Assembly: GCF_964340395.1 (NCBI RefSeq) | Contig: NC_135551.1 | Location: 30,713,455-30,777,454 of the forward strand | Source of the DNA: Glandiceps talaboti | Lineage: Eukaryota > Hemichordata > Enteropneusta > Spengelidae | Reading direction: 5' to 3' | Length of the DNA: 64,000 nt | Part shown: positions 10,332-24,500 of the stretch, piece after piece | Layout: every line of letters starts with the position of its first letter | How positions within the stretch are numbered: the first letter of the stretch is position 1 | The notes under the pieces: generated by a model | Database searches by the model: none | Seen by the model: the letters and a program-made list of their open reading frames with translations, nothing else | Told to the model about the DNA's origin: nothing | Made by a program: the position numbers and the translations under genes

Positions 10332-13300
10332 TCAAGTACTTTTAAGCAAATCAAGGCTCTTTTCCAGGATCTCATGTTGGTCTTTTCTGAGCTGCTCTAT
10401 TATATTTCCATGAAAAGTTTCAAGGATTACATCTGGAATCTGTAAAATATTAAACACAATTTCTCACTGGTATCATTTAGTTATAGATATGGACGTCCTT
10501 CCAACATGAGGTATGTGTGACATGTGCCCTGCCTATTCCATTGTATTACTATTCATGAGCAGGTACATGAATATTCATTAGGGGTTGGGTTACTCATTAT
10601 ACTTGGCTTGTAACTTTAGTGTACCACATGTAGCAATAAAGAATGTAGTGTTTTGAGTATACTCTACGACTCTGGTTATCTTTCCTTACCCACTACGCCA
10701 AACACCGGTCAACTCACTACCAAGACCAGGATTAAGAACTTGATAAGGTTACATTGGTGGCAGAGGTGGGATTCGAACCCAAGCCATTGAAATGACTGGT
10801 GCCTCAAACACCATATACACACTGCTAAATTATCTATAAAGTGGCACAATTCTCTCTGCCTGCAAGTCACAACATAGCTGATCATTATGATCTGATACAC
10901 ACACTATGTATCTGTATATACTTTATATGTATCTCATACAAGCAAGCAAGTTTTATCAAATTCTGACAACTTGGTGGTATGAAGTTCACACAGTGGTTTC
11001 AGTGCTTTTAAACTCAAAACTTTCTGACAAGAAAAGTCGACAACTGATTTCTTATAGATACATATACGTATTTGATGCAAAGTTTTAATACAAACCTTCG
11101 GCAAAGAATCAAACTTTTTGAGTTGATTTTGTAATATGCTCTGTGCTAGGTCATTGGCCATCTTGATACAGCTATCACTACGCACTGGTTGGCCTAGAAG
11201 TACTGGTTTCCATAGGTGTCTGTGAGAGAAAGGCACAACATTAATAGTTTATTCTGACATGAACATTTGCCTTTTTCAACATTATTTCAAAAGAAAACTG
11301 TTGCTGATGTGGAGAATAGTCTGTAAAATACGACATCAGTGTACTACCCTATCAGTTATTAAAGCATATAGGAGTGAACAACGTAACAAGGGATGTCTTA
11401 CATTCTAAGGTTGATGAGTACACAGTCAAATAAATAATATGTGGTATTAAGAAGATTGGAAACTCACCTTTCTTGAGGTGTCAGAGACAAGACAGACAAT
11501 ACCATTATTAGTTTCCATGACACTCCATCTACACTACATGTCAAATTATTGACCGAGGGTTGGTCTTTTAGAACTGATAACTTCCACTTGAGAAATGACA
11601 CATCAGTGTCAGAATTACAAGTGTTTAGTAGAACATCAATGATTTCATCTGGAATAAGAAACAGAAAGATGCTATACTTCGAAACTTACACAAAAATTCT
11701 TTTATTCTTTCTGCAAATTCAGTTTTAAACAATGATGCCAGACGTTGATCATTTTCTTCCAGTGAGTAACCATCCTTTCAATGTGTGTCATGACAGTTTT
11801 TAGTATATGAATAATATCAGTTTTAAAGTAATGTTATGCATATGTTTGTAATCACATGTCTAGAATAACCAAAAGACACATTTTTGATTGAAATTTATAA
11901 TATGAACAATAAAGATATTTTGATGTTGGATATTTAGACAAAAATCATTCTATTAGTTTAGTGTTGTCATGGGAACCATACTTAATAAGAACTACAAACC
12001 AACGAGCCTCTACACTTACCCCATTGGATTTCAACTGTATTATGTTCATTCTTGGGAAGAACAAACCCATATTCCAAGAACAGTTTGGTGTTGTCATGGG
12101 GACCATAGTAAATAAAAACTTGATCAAACTTCTTTGATGGAGTAAGTGTATGGATTTCATAACATCTAGTTGTTGGATTAAAGGAAGCTTTAACCTATGG
12201 GTAAGAAATGACAATTGCTATATCATGTGTCATAAAAGTTGAAAACCTGCCTGGGTACGAAATGACAATTGCTATATCATGTGTCATAAAAGTTGAAAAC
12301 CTGCCTGAAATCATACACAAATAACAGCATCAATTCTTCAACAAAGAAATTTTATCCATCAATAATGGATCAAGCCCCAAGTAGAACCACCAGTCACAGT
12401 ATACAACCTTGATAGGTCATATCAATGATAAAAATCTTAGCAGTATGACTCCTGTAAGAATGCATTTGATTAGATAAAATCACCCTAATGAGAATGATGA
12501 AAATTAGCAAACAGCAAAGATTGCAGTTTGGTGCAGGAATTGTGGTGAGGGGGGGGGGGGATGGACAGGTGGGATGTGAGTGGAAGACTCATATTTCATC
12601 TTTGTCTAAATACACATTATTTCATAGAAATAATGTAGATTGAATTTTATTTGATGACTGTACATCTATGGTTTAACATATGTACACTCATGACATACTT
12701 TTCTGATAAGACGACAATTGGTGGAAGTTCTCTCATGTTGTGCTTAATTTGCATATCCAGTGTCATTTCTTTTGTTCTCCATTATGTTTTTTTGAAACTT
12801 TTATTAACATTATCTTGTTTTGTTAGGAACTCTGCAAAGACCAAAATACATTGCATTATTATGAAGGAGTTGTTCTTACCTCCACTGAGTTGCAATGGTT
12901 GAGTAAATCCAACATTGGAGTCAATGCATAGTGATCAATGTCAGCTGAAAGGTATAAATTTTTATCTTGGAGCATGTAAACACTTCTTGTATTGACAACG
13001 CACCATGCCCATCGAAATGCTTCAAATGTAAATATTTCTTTAAACTCTGGAAATCTGCATTCAGCACGGACAGAAAAGTCCTCCAGTTGTTCATATTCAG
13101 CCAAAATTTTTTCCCTTTCTGCAACGGCTTTAATTTTGATTCTTTCTGGCAACAAATTCAATTCTTCTGCTGTAAAGTAGATAGGATTTGTAAATTCTTT
13201 AGGAAGTGATTTTATGTAGTGTTTCCAAAATGATTCTTCTTTCCTTTGTCTCTCCGAAATGAGAAAAATGCAGAGAACTTGCATCGGTGAAAATCTTGGG

Positions 13301-14817
13301 TTTGCTCTGTTTAAAAACAAAGTCATAATGATTCTGGTATTAGATTAAGTGTAGGTTTCTGAAAAGAGGTTGAAAATATAAAGATATCGTTCCATGATAT
13401 GATGTTCCATTGACAAACCTGAATAGAACACCAACTATCAAAACAAAAATATCTCACAAATGGTTTGCAGAAAAGTGGTTGAAAGTAGAAATATTTGACT
13501 GATGGGATACAATATTAACAGCACCTATTCCTTACACTCTGTTCATATTAGCTGTGTAGATCAAATGACTAACACTGGTTATAATGCACATGTCAAGCAG
13601 TTCAAAGATGTTTTGGCATTGAGTTTTTGATATGTCTTGGTCTGAGGAAACTCAACATGAACATCAACTATTGAGACAGATCTAAAGTTCAATGCTGAAA
13701 AACTTTGAACTGCTTGTGCATTATAACCTTTGTATTAGTTAGGATACAAATTATAACCTTTGTATTAGTTAGGATACGTATTATAACCTTTGTATTAGTT
13801 AGGATACAAAATGGTTTATCTATACATAGATGAGATATGAACTCACTCTTTAAGAAGTGGTCCCCAATAACTACTCAGTACTGTCTTTGTAGTAATCAAC
13901 AGCTTCTCAGGAATGGAAATCAACTGATCTTGAACCTGCAAAATAGTCAGATTCTGAATCTACAAAATACATTCTGATATTAAAACACTGCATGAATATT
14001 ACAATGACAATGAATACCTGAAACTTTACAAACTATATAACTGTGAAACATATTGTAGCAGCTAGACTAACAATGGGTAGGACATAGTATTATTATTATT
14101 TATTTAAACTTTATTACGAACCCATAGTCCAGAGAAGAACAAAAACATACTACAAGACAGTTTAATTTCTACATAACAGACAAACACAAACAAAAAATAT
14201 TACAACAGGTATTATTTTAAAAGAAAAAAAAATCAATGTAAAATCTTCAACCAGTGGGCCTAAAGCCCACCAAACCATACATCACAAGTAACAACATGAT
14301 TAATCAGAACATTTTGACTGTCAAAAAGATGTAACATAAACCTGAATGTTGCCTTTCTTCTCAAAACAGAGAGAATTGAAATCAAACATTCTAGATGCAC
14401 TGGCAGAACTTGGAAGTCCTATCAGTCTCCGGGATGCATTGTTGTGACAGACAATTATATTTTGCATACTACTTACATTGAAGTCACACCATAAATGGTT
14501 TCTGTAAATGTTATTACAAAACACTGTGAGGAGACGCAGTTTCCCCGATATAGTACATGCAGAAAACTTTCTCAATAAAAAGTTGGCTCTACCACAAAGT
14601 GCTCTATGCACTATATACAAGAAATACTCACCTTAATAGAAGTATTGGCCATTAGCCCTCTTCCTGTGTCTGAAAAATACCAGAATATACATATACTGTT
14701 AGTCTGTGTATAATTGTATCACCACTGACAATACTGAAAATCTTGTGAGTATGTATGTATGTATGTATGTATGTATGTATGTATGTATGTATGTATGTAT
14801 GTGTATGTATATATGTA

Positions 14818-14858
<41 letters not shown>

Positions 14859-15546
14859 TGTACTGCTATGTTGTGGGTGTGTTGGTACATGTAGGGGTAG
14901 GAAGGTGGGTCAATTGGTAGCTACCTGTCTGTCTGTCTGTCTGTCTGTCTGTGTCTGTCTGTCTGTCTGTCTGTCCATCCATCTGTGGCGAAAAAAACTA
15001 ACGTGTGCTAAAAGGGTAAAGTTAGTCTGTCAGTTTGATATCAAGGTGTAAGAATAATTGGGAGCATTCACCTTTGAAGTCAGCTGGTTTGAGAAATGTT
15101 CCTTTGAATCCATTTGTGTTCATCCATTTCATCAGATTAACATAGCGAGGACAGCCATGCAGACTCCCTATCAAAACAAATGTACAGTATTCAGCAAAAT
15201 CAGACTCATACATACTTAGTTAAGTAGTAGAATCCTCCATAGATAGTGTAACTCTATACACTGCCACGGTCCATGACGACTTAACCAAAATGGTACTATA
15301 CACATAATGTACAGTATGCACTCAGGCAAGTGGTACCGTTCGATTATAATCAGGTTCTAATAGCACATTATTTAGCTTTTACCCAACTGCAGTCTGCAAT
15401 CTTAATTAATGAACTAAAATAAGTTCTCTGATAGTGCACCAATCTCGTGTTAGGAGTCTACACTCTGTTATTACTGCTATTATTATTGATTTTGTAAACT
15501 TTTCAAAGCATGCAAAATCAATACACATTTCATGGTATATGTTCCA

Positions 15547-15594
<48 letters not shown>

Positions 15595-18500
15595 CAACAC
15601 ACATTCATATTCATAAGGGGAGGGTGTGGTGTATAGTCTTAAATACACAAGTACAATATCACATCACCTGTTTATACCATCAATCTGAAAACGTAATGCA
15701 TCTGAAGTCAAATGTTCACTCCTAAAATCAAACACCTCAGACAGGCAAGAATTTCAATACCAAAGGCCACTACTGCACATAATCACCCCATACACTTGAC
15801 TTATTGACAAAATAACCCAACTTCTAGGTTTTTTTTTAATGAAATGGATACATACATGTTTGTATACCTGAAGTTTGGGAACCTTGGTAACAGGGTGGGT
15901 TCGGTAAAACTTCCACAGATATGTACTTGTTAGGAAACCCAGGTAATGGGGTGAGGAATGGTAAACTTCCATAGATATGTACTTGTTAGGAAACCCAGGT
16001 AATGGGGTGAGGAATGGTAAACTTCCATAGATATGTACTTGTTAGGAAACCCAGGTAATGGGGTGAGGAATGGTAAACTTCCATAGATGTGTTCGTGTAA
16101 CAGGTGAAGGGGGTTACGGTAGGGGTGGGGTAAATCTTCCATAGATGTGTCCTTGTAACAGGTGGAGGGGGTAAGAGTGGGGTAAAACTTCCATAGATGT
16201 GTTCGTGTAACAGGTGAAGGGGGTTACGGTAGGGGTGGGGTAAATCTTCCATAGATGTGTCCTTGTAACAGGTGAAGGGGGTAGGGGTGGGGTAAATCTT
16301 CCATAGATGTGTCCTTGTAACAGGTGAAGGGGGTAGGGGTGGGGTAAATCTTCCATAGACGTGTCCTTGTAACAGGTGGAGGGGGTAGGGGTGGGGTAAA
16401 ACTTCCATAGAGGTGTCCTTGTAACAGGTGGAAGGGGTAGGGGTGGGGTAAAACTTCCAAACATATGTACATGGTGGGGACCCTATAATGTGATGGGGGA
16501 ACTCAGAGAGTACCACTCTGCCTTGGCAAAAATACTGCATAATACACACAAATGCTAATTTCATGATCTTACGATAAATTTTTACAATCAATAAAGGCTT
16601 GATGCTAATCTTTTTATTTCATTCACTCTTTATTTTATTAAGTTATCTAACCATACACACATACAATGTATCTGCTAGTAATAATTACATATCACCAATT
16701 TTCTGACATATTAGAATCCAAACTCATGTCATTAGTACAATTTGTCCAATATTTATTACAACCACTTGTGCAAATACCTTAAGTAACGGTACACCACTTA
16801 CACACTATACATGTATGTGTCATGTGGTTTTGTAATTATACAAGGCTCAAATGTTGAAATACATATATTTACACCAATAAAGAAATCAAGCATGTAATCC
16901 CAAAATTAGACAGCGGTATACTAAATTACATCATATATTAATATTTGGACTGATGGTGACCTAGGACCACACTATTTCAGTCATAATTCATTTTTTTTAA
17001 AAATATTAGTACACAGACCAGCAGTTACATTTCATGCGATAAACAACATTGTCTATATGGCAAAATACACTGTAATACATTTCATGTGGTATTACAATTG
17101 TCAATCAATACACAATACAGTATATGGTGAAATACACTCACATATTTCACACAGTATTACAATTGTCTATCAATACACAATACAGTATATGGCAAAATAC
17201 ACTGTAATACATTTCATGTGGTATTACAATCGTCTATCAATACACAATACAGTATATGGTGAAATACACTCACACATTTCATATAGTATTACAATTGTCT
17301 ATCAATACACAATACAGTATATGGGGAAATACACTCACATATTTCATACAGTATTACAATTGTCTATCAATACACAATACAGTATATGGCAAAATACACT
17401 GTAACATATTTCATATGGTATTACAATTGTCTATCAATACACAATACAGTATATGGTGAAATACACTCACACATTTCATATAGTATTACAATTGTCTATC
17501 AATACACAATACAGTATATGGGGAAATACACTCACACATTTCATATGGTACACAGAAACTGAGAATTGTCCATCAATGCAGTACATGTATAGTGAAATAT
17601 TAAATTCAATGACATTGTACTTTATGTAATAGAAATGTTGTATACCATTATTGCAGGATCAACATTTTCTCACACATTTGTGGTTGTCATACATGTAATG
17701 GTTTCTTGAAAACTGTTGGGCAAAAAAAAAAAGTGTGTTTCCGACAACCTGAATGTCACCAGTTTAAGCTACCAACCCTAAACATTTTTTAAACATTTTA
17801 AACAAAAAGAAATGAAATTCTTTGCCTTCTTGACCCTCATGCACGTCTGTTTTCTTTCCTAAGTGATGCCTGTACATATTTCAAATTTTCATCAAACTAT
17901 CATAGAAGGGGTATTCTGACCAATATTTCGTTTATTTTTTGGGTTGAAGCAATATTTTTTCAAAAATATAAACAATTAAAAAGATAAAATAAAATAAAAT
18001 CCTGATCTACCTACCCCATTCTCTGAGGCCATGTTATTGGAAACACACGATTATTTTTTTTGCCTTATGTATCATGGATAGAACAATGTTTTCAAATGGC
18101 ACCATTGCTATCTTTTATAAGCAAAACCTAAAATTTACCCTAAACAGGAAACGTTCCTCTATCAATAAAATCTCACAGAATAGTCAAAAGAGAACTAATC
18201 CAAATATTACTAGTAAATATATAGTATATAGGATGTGTCAAGTCTCATTGAAGACATGTTCAATATTATCAACTACATGATTTATGTAGTTCATCTATTG
18301 TTGACAAGTTTAAAAAAGAAAATATGACTATTTATTCATGCCTACTTTTTAGATATGTACACCATTTCAATTTGACCCACCCTGGGTCACCATAGCTTGG
18401 TGAAATAAACCATTATTAAAATAAAAAAATTACAATCCAACTCTAGATCTTTCTTTTTCAAAATTACACTAGTGATATAATATCTGAGTTTAATATCCAT

Positions 18501-21500
18501 GGTTGGCTGTATTCAGATGTAGATTATATTTTGTATAAAACATTCTGAAATGTTGTATTTAAATATTAATTGTGTGCAAATACATAACCTATAACATACG
18601 ATCTAATACTAGTAGTCAGCATGTACAATGCACATACAGAACGCACGCTACTCACCGAGGATTCAAACACATAAAATATAATCTAGCGTCTGTCTCCACA
18701 AACACCCCCGAGTGGTTAACCAGGCATCTGAGTTAAATATTCCATAAACTAGTGCTCACGAATATTCATAGAAATGAAAGTCCAGTGGATTGGAACAGTC
18801 GTCTTGACTTCATGGAAAGTCCAACACATACCATGTTATGTTTAATTCTATTAATTCCAAAGACATTAGTATTAAAGATAAATTACAAAAAGTCCAGATG
18901 ACTGTTGACAGTCTAAATAAATGGTTGTCACTTGTGTTTCTATAACATGTAACACTACAAAATGGTTATATGCACATATCACACACTTGAATTCTGAGCT
19001 AAAACATTACAGTTGAACAATTTGTATTCTGAAATCAGTTATACGGTACATGTAATTTTTTCTAAAACAAAGAATTTCACCTGCAAACAAATAAAAATGA
19101 TTTGAAATTTTCATGTTACAATCCAAGACCAGGATACCATACACTAACAAATTCAGACAGTAATAAGCCGATTTCTTCACAAGAAATGTATTCTTTGAAA
19201 ATCAATACAAAAAGTATACATTTTTGGCTATAAAAACACACATGAAAACTGGTATGTCTGAACAATATTCAACTTCAAAGGTTTCCAAAAACTCTGACTA
19301 GATTTCATCTTACTAGAAAGCATGTCTGTATAATTATTTTGTCATGAACTTCATAGCTTGGAAACTAGTATGGACACAAGAACTGTGAAGCAAAATACTG
19401 TCATTCAGAATGTTTCCTACTTTTTCAAAGATCAACATGTATTTAAACATACTTGTGCTCCAAGCTACACCATATTACTTGTGATGAAGTACATTTTGTA
19501 TTTCAATGCATACACACATTGACATAACTTATAATAATATTAATAGTCTTTATTTATACTGGATAGTTCTCTAAGTATATAAACATGTCTCCCAAGAAAT
19601 CCAGTGCGGGCAATCTGTCATGGGTTCAGTGTTAATGCAGGAGGAAACCGGAGTGACCGGGGAAAACATGCATTGCTTGGTAGTCAAACTGGATGACACT
19701 CTTCTTACTGTGTGGTAAGTGGTACGAGGCAAGTGGTTTAACCACTCGGCCACCGACAACCCTTTTAAGATGTGACATGTTTCAGCTTCATCAGTCCCGT
19801 TCAAGCATATCTTACAGAGAAGTCTGGAATATACAGTATTGTGCTCATTTAGAGGGAGGGGGGGGGGAGGGGGTTTCAAATCTCAACAAAAGTGAGCAAA
19901 TAAAAATAACCATGTATCACCACAATCAAAATTTGAACCTTTTTAAGTCAGCATCGTCTGACAATTTGTATAATATCATTAAATGGATCCCAAAATAAGC
20001 TAGAACTAGCATGAGATGCATGTTTTTCAGCTCACACATTTTCGCAAGCCAGACCACATAGTTCTGCTGATATGAAATATATGCTTCCGGTGCCATCAAA
20101 AAGGCCTGTGGTTTATGACGTTGAGCTCTGATGACTTCCATCACCATGTAGTGTAAATTTTTGGGATTTCCAGAGCTTACACTTTTTTGATTACAGGGAG
20201 ATTATATCCACACAATAGAGGAACTGCTATCACCCACTTGGGTAATCTACCACATCAAACAACACTAATTCCAGTTTATGTCTATCTTAGTAGTAGGTTT
20301 CCGCAGGGGTAAGTCTTTTCGGTTTGTATGCTTCAATTATCTATAGACTTGTCTCCTGTGTCCCATATCGTCACTAATTATTTAGAGCAAGTGTTAGGTG
20401 CCAATACAGCCAGTTGTGACATGGGGCTAGAGACCACCATAGAATGGTCCTCTGTATTTTTGCCTGTGAGGCAGTGATAAAGATGATAACATACGCAGGA
20501 TCAGACCAATACTCAATATAATGATGTTGTCAGATCTGACTGGTGTTGTGAAGGCCTTGCTTTGGAATTGCACCTTGTGACTAACCAAAGCAAGGGGAGG
20601 AAGGGGCAATTAGGTGGGGGGGGGGGGATTTATGGATTTGCATATTTGTCTTTCACTTCATGCTTTTTTAATAATGAATTAGGTTTACAAATAATTGCCA
20701 TTTCCAAGTTATCTTTTATCAGGTAAGTCCCAGCTGCAAGTGTGACTTGATGAGGAGAGAGAAAGTTTGAAATCTGGAAACTGCCCTTACCATTTTTAGT
20801 TGTCACATCTTGAGAGAAAGCTTTTGCAACACATTTCATACCCATTTTCTGACAGAAAATAAGGAGAGTGACCTTCAAGGACCAGGTTTCCTCAGAAAAA
20901 TCCACATTATGACGCACCTTGCCAAAGACACAAGGATTGCTTTGGCTTTCAAACCCTCTTCCAACACGTACATCAGCACATGTCGCAGGGAGAAGAGTTG
21001 TGTCATCATAATACTGACCAGGTGAGTTGAATGCAGTTTGACTGCTGGATCCAGCGAACATCCGGTGAGCGATGGGACATGCCCGTTGTACCCTCATATG
21101 GGCAGTTTTGCTGACGTCAAATCCAATAGGGAAGACATACACCTTCCAAGCAAACAATTTACCATGATCAGCAATAGACATAGAACAGGGTGTGCAGAAT
21201 GTTTCCTGTAATCCACAGTGATTGCGAGCATGCTTCATACTGAGATATGACTTAGCTACTGAAATTGGGTGTGAAAAATTGTGTTGTCTTGAAAAAGGTG
21301 GAAAATTATTCTGCCTTGTGGTATAGTTTCTTGCTCGAACAGACCTTCGTTTATAAAGCTTGGGGATACCAGATTTGGAATGAGACCTGAATGCCTTCAA
21401 GATATAATCTGTCTGATATATGTCAAAGTGCTTTTGTACAAAATCACTTTCCATAATTCGACTTATGTCAGGCTGTGGCAACATAGTAAATCGAATATGA

Positions 21501-24500
21501 GGCAGGAGCTCTTTCAGAATTTCAGTGATGTCCTCTTCCTGTGGCTGGTTTTCAAACCATTTTATTAACCAACTGTGTAGAGTGAACTCACTTCGCACCA
21601 CTAGATCATCTCTTGCTAGAATGGCCTTGACTGTGGCAGCATCAAACTCAAGCCACTGTCCTGTACTAACCAATACCTCCAAGTTGCGTGCCATGAATTC
21701 TAGAAATAATTCTTGCAGATATGCATGGTTTGTACTTTTGGCACACACAAACCAAGTGTGGATGTGTTTTACAACAGGGTTATCAATTACATTTTCCATG
21801 AATTCTTGGCATGATTTGCTCAAATCTGAAATCATGTATTTATCTGCCAACATAAAACAATATATGACATTGTCCATTGTTAGTGTAATTTGACAGGTGT
21901 ACATGTACTGTAATACATCGGCAAAATATTTCTGGCACTCTTCATTTTCCTCTACCAAGGTGATTTCATTGTTCTGACTTTCTTTCCACATGCCTTCAAA
22001 CATTGTACGGAAATATTCACTTGCTTGACTCAGTATTGCTTTATTTGCTTGAAGGGTCTTATTGCCAACCTTGATAACTACATCGTTGAAGTCTTTATTG
22101 TTGGATAATAACGCCATTCTGTCTTGCAGGGTTATATAATCATTCACATATTCAACCACCTGAGTGTTGTCATTCTTCTTGCTACTGCCAAACATTTTAT
22201 TGATCAGCTTTACAGCATATACCCATATTAAAACAATGTCTGGCAGTAAATATGGGTGTTCAGACGTAATATCTGACTTAGCAGTTAGATTTAGCAAAAG
22301 TGAACTGCTACTATATTCGATGTCTTTCCAGTGATATTAACAACAAATTGCTGCCTTACAAACTTGGTAGTCTACATGTCACTGTGGGTGTGATGTTCAG
22401 TAGTCTATGCACCTTGGTCTACTGCTAACTTGGTAGTCTACATGTGGATGTGATGTTCAGTAGTCTATGCACCTTGGACTACTGCTAACTTGGTAGTCTA
22501 CATGTGGATGTGATGTTCAGTAGTCTATGCACCTTGGACTACTGCTAACTTGGTAGTCTACTTGTGGATGTGATGTTCAGTAGTCTATGCACCTTGGTCT
22601 ACTGCTAACTTGGTAGTCTACATGTGGATGTGATGTTCAGTAGTCTATGCACCTTGGTCTACTGCTAACTTGGTAGTTTACATGTGGATGTGATGTTCAG
22701 TAGTATATGCACCTTGGTCTACTGCTAATTTGGTAGTCTACATGTGGATGTGATGTTCAGTAGTCTATGCACCTTGGACTACTGCTAACTTGGTAGTTTA
22801 CATGTGGATGTGATGTTCAGTAATCTATGCACCTTGGTCTACTGCTAATTTGGTAGTCTACTTGTGGATGTGATGTTCAGTAGTCTATGCACCTTGGTCT
22901 ACTGCTAATTTGGTAGTCTACATGTGGATGTGATGTTCAGTAATCTATGCACCTTGGACTACTGCTAATTTCGAGCCGTGGTGTTTCAGTAGTTTTGTTG
23001 ATCCTGGTGACTCCAGTTTTAGTTATTGTGAGTTTCGGTACCAGACCATAATAATAATTTTCAACACAGACAATATCTACACAGCCAACACCTCCCAAAC
23101 CATACTCTTGTGTGTTGATGATTGTACTGAGGTAGAAAAACCTACAAGTGTAAAGAAAGAGACACAATATACAAGTTATTCATTTCAAAATTTACAGATT
23201 TATTGAGCTAGAATAAATCAAAAAATTTCCATGTCTCAAATCATTTTAATATTTACACATCAAGATAACATTAAAAAACATACAAAATAAGTAAATACTG
23301 CATGATCAAGGGCCCATGTATATTTATCAATTGTGAACCTTTCATATTTCATTTTGTTTTTCAAAATTTGTACCATACCACACTTTTTGGTAGTGTGTGT
23401 AGTGTAATAAAGATTGATTGATATAAACATGAATTAGAATGAAGTAATTTTGACAAATACTCGTCTTCCATTGTTTAAATTTTGACACAAAAAACAATTC
23501 ACAAGAAATCTTTTGGGCATTTGATACATAAGATTACGAAATGCCAGATAATGTCAGTTTTATATAGCAATTTCCCAATCTGTACTCAAACAATTTTTAC
23601 CCCTGGTATGGATCTATAGTGGCACAACGACCCTTCATATGTTATACTTCCTCAATTCCCTGGGATGCATACAATCCATTGCAGCCTCGCTAAGTGCATA
23701 GAATTCAAAATGCAACCGCTATCATCCAAGGTCCCCATTTACACAGTTGGGTTGACTGGGGCGCAATCTTGATTCAAATCTTGCCCCAATGACTGTAACC
23801 ATTCAGAAACTAATGGTAGTGACAAGGCTTCAACCTGTATATTCAAAGCCATACACACAGGCACTTGAATCAATGTGTATGATTTAAAATAAAAAAAATA
23901 TGTATGTAAATAAGACTTATTTATATACAATACATTTTTTTTCCTACACATTGATTCAAGTACCTGTGGCCATACACTTGAACCATTTCACAATTATGAC
24001 TCAACATATATCTGTATATCACTTGAACACTTTCAAGTGCAAAGTACATATATAGTTAGTTTTAATAGGTCCAGGGTGCATTAGGCCAGAGACTTGGCTA
24101 CCTGACACAACATATTAACATTGTTCAGATCTGCTAACCATACAGTAGTTGTCTCTGTTGGGCTAGGGTGGCAAAGACTGATTTTATATTTTATATATTT
24201 ACATGTAGTTTAATATAAGGCCGAGTCTGCTGACAAGCGCTTGTCACTAGAACAATATGCTGCTGACAAGCGTGACCTTTGACACCCATTATGATGTGTT
24301 TTGGCGTCAAGTGTAAAACGTTCTTATTACCCTTGAAATTGATTGCACTTTATCACTTTATCAAACACCATCAGTTCTTAAAACTGTTAATTTACGTGTG
24401 ATAGCTCCTGTTTTTTCCAACAACCGCGAAGTCCGCCGCGTACACACATTACATGTACACTTCACCGCCTATATGCTCCATGGCCATGGCCGTGTATGTG

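Noticed and set aside
15930-16591. Minus-strand frame of ~200 codons with repeated Pro-His-Pro-Tyr and Tyr-Gly-Arg-Phe-Thr units
   Set aside because: Overlapping frames in all three phases arise from a stop-poor minisatellite; no splice sites or flanking coding sequence.
23740-23800. B-box-like GATTCAAATC segment that might be a tRNA gene or SINE
   Set aside because: No matching A box, acceptor stem or tail could be found; the match is too short.
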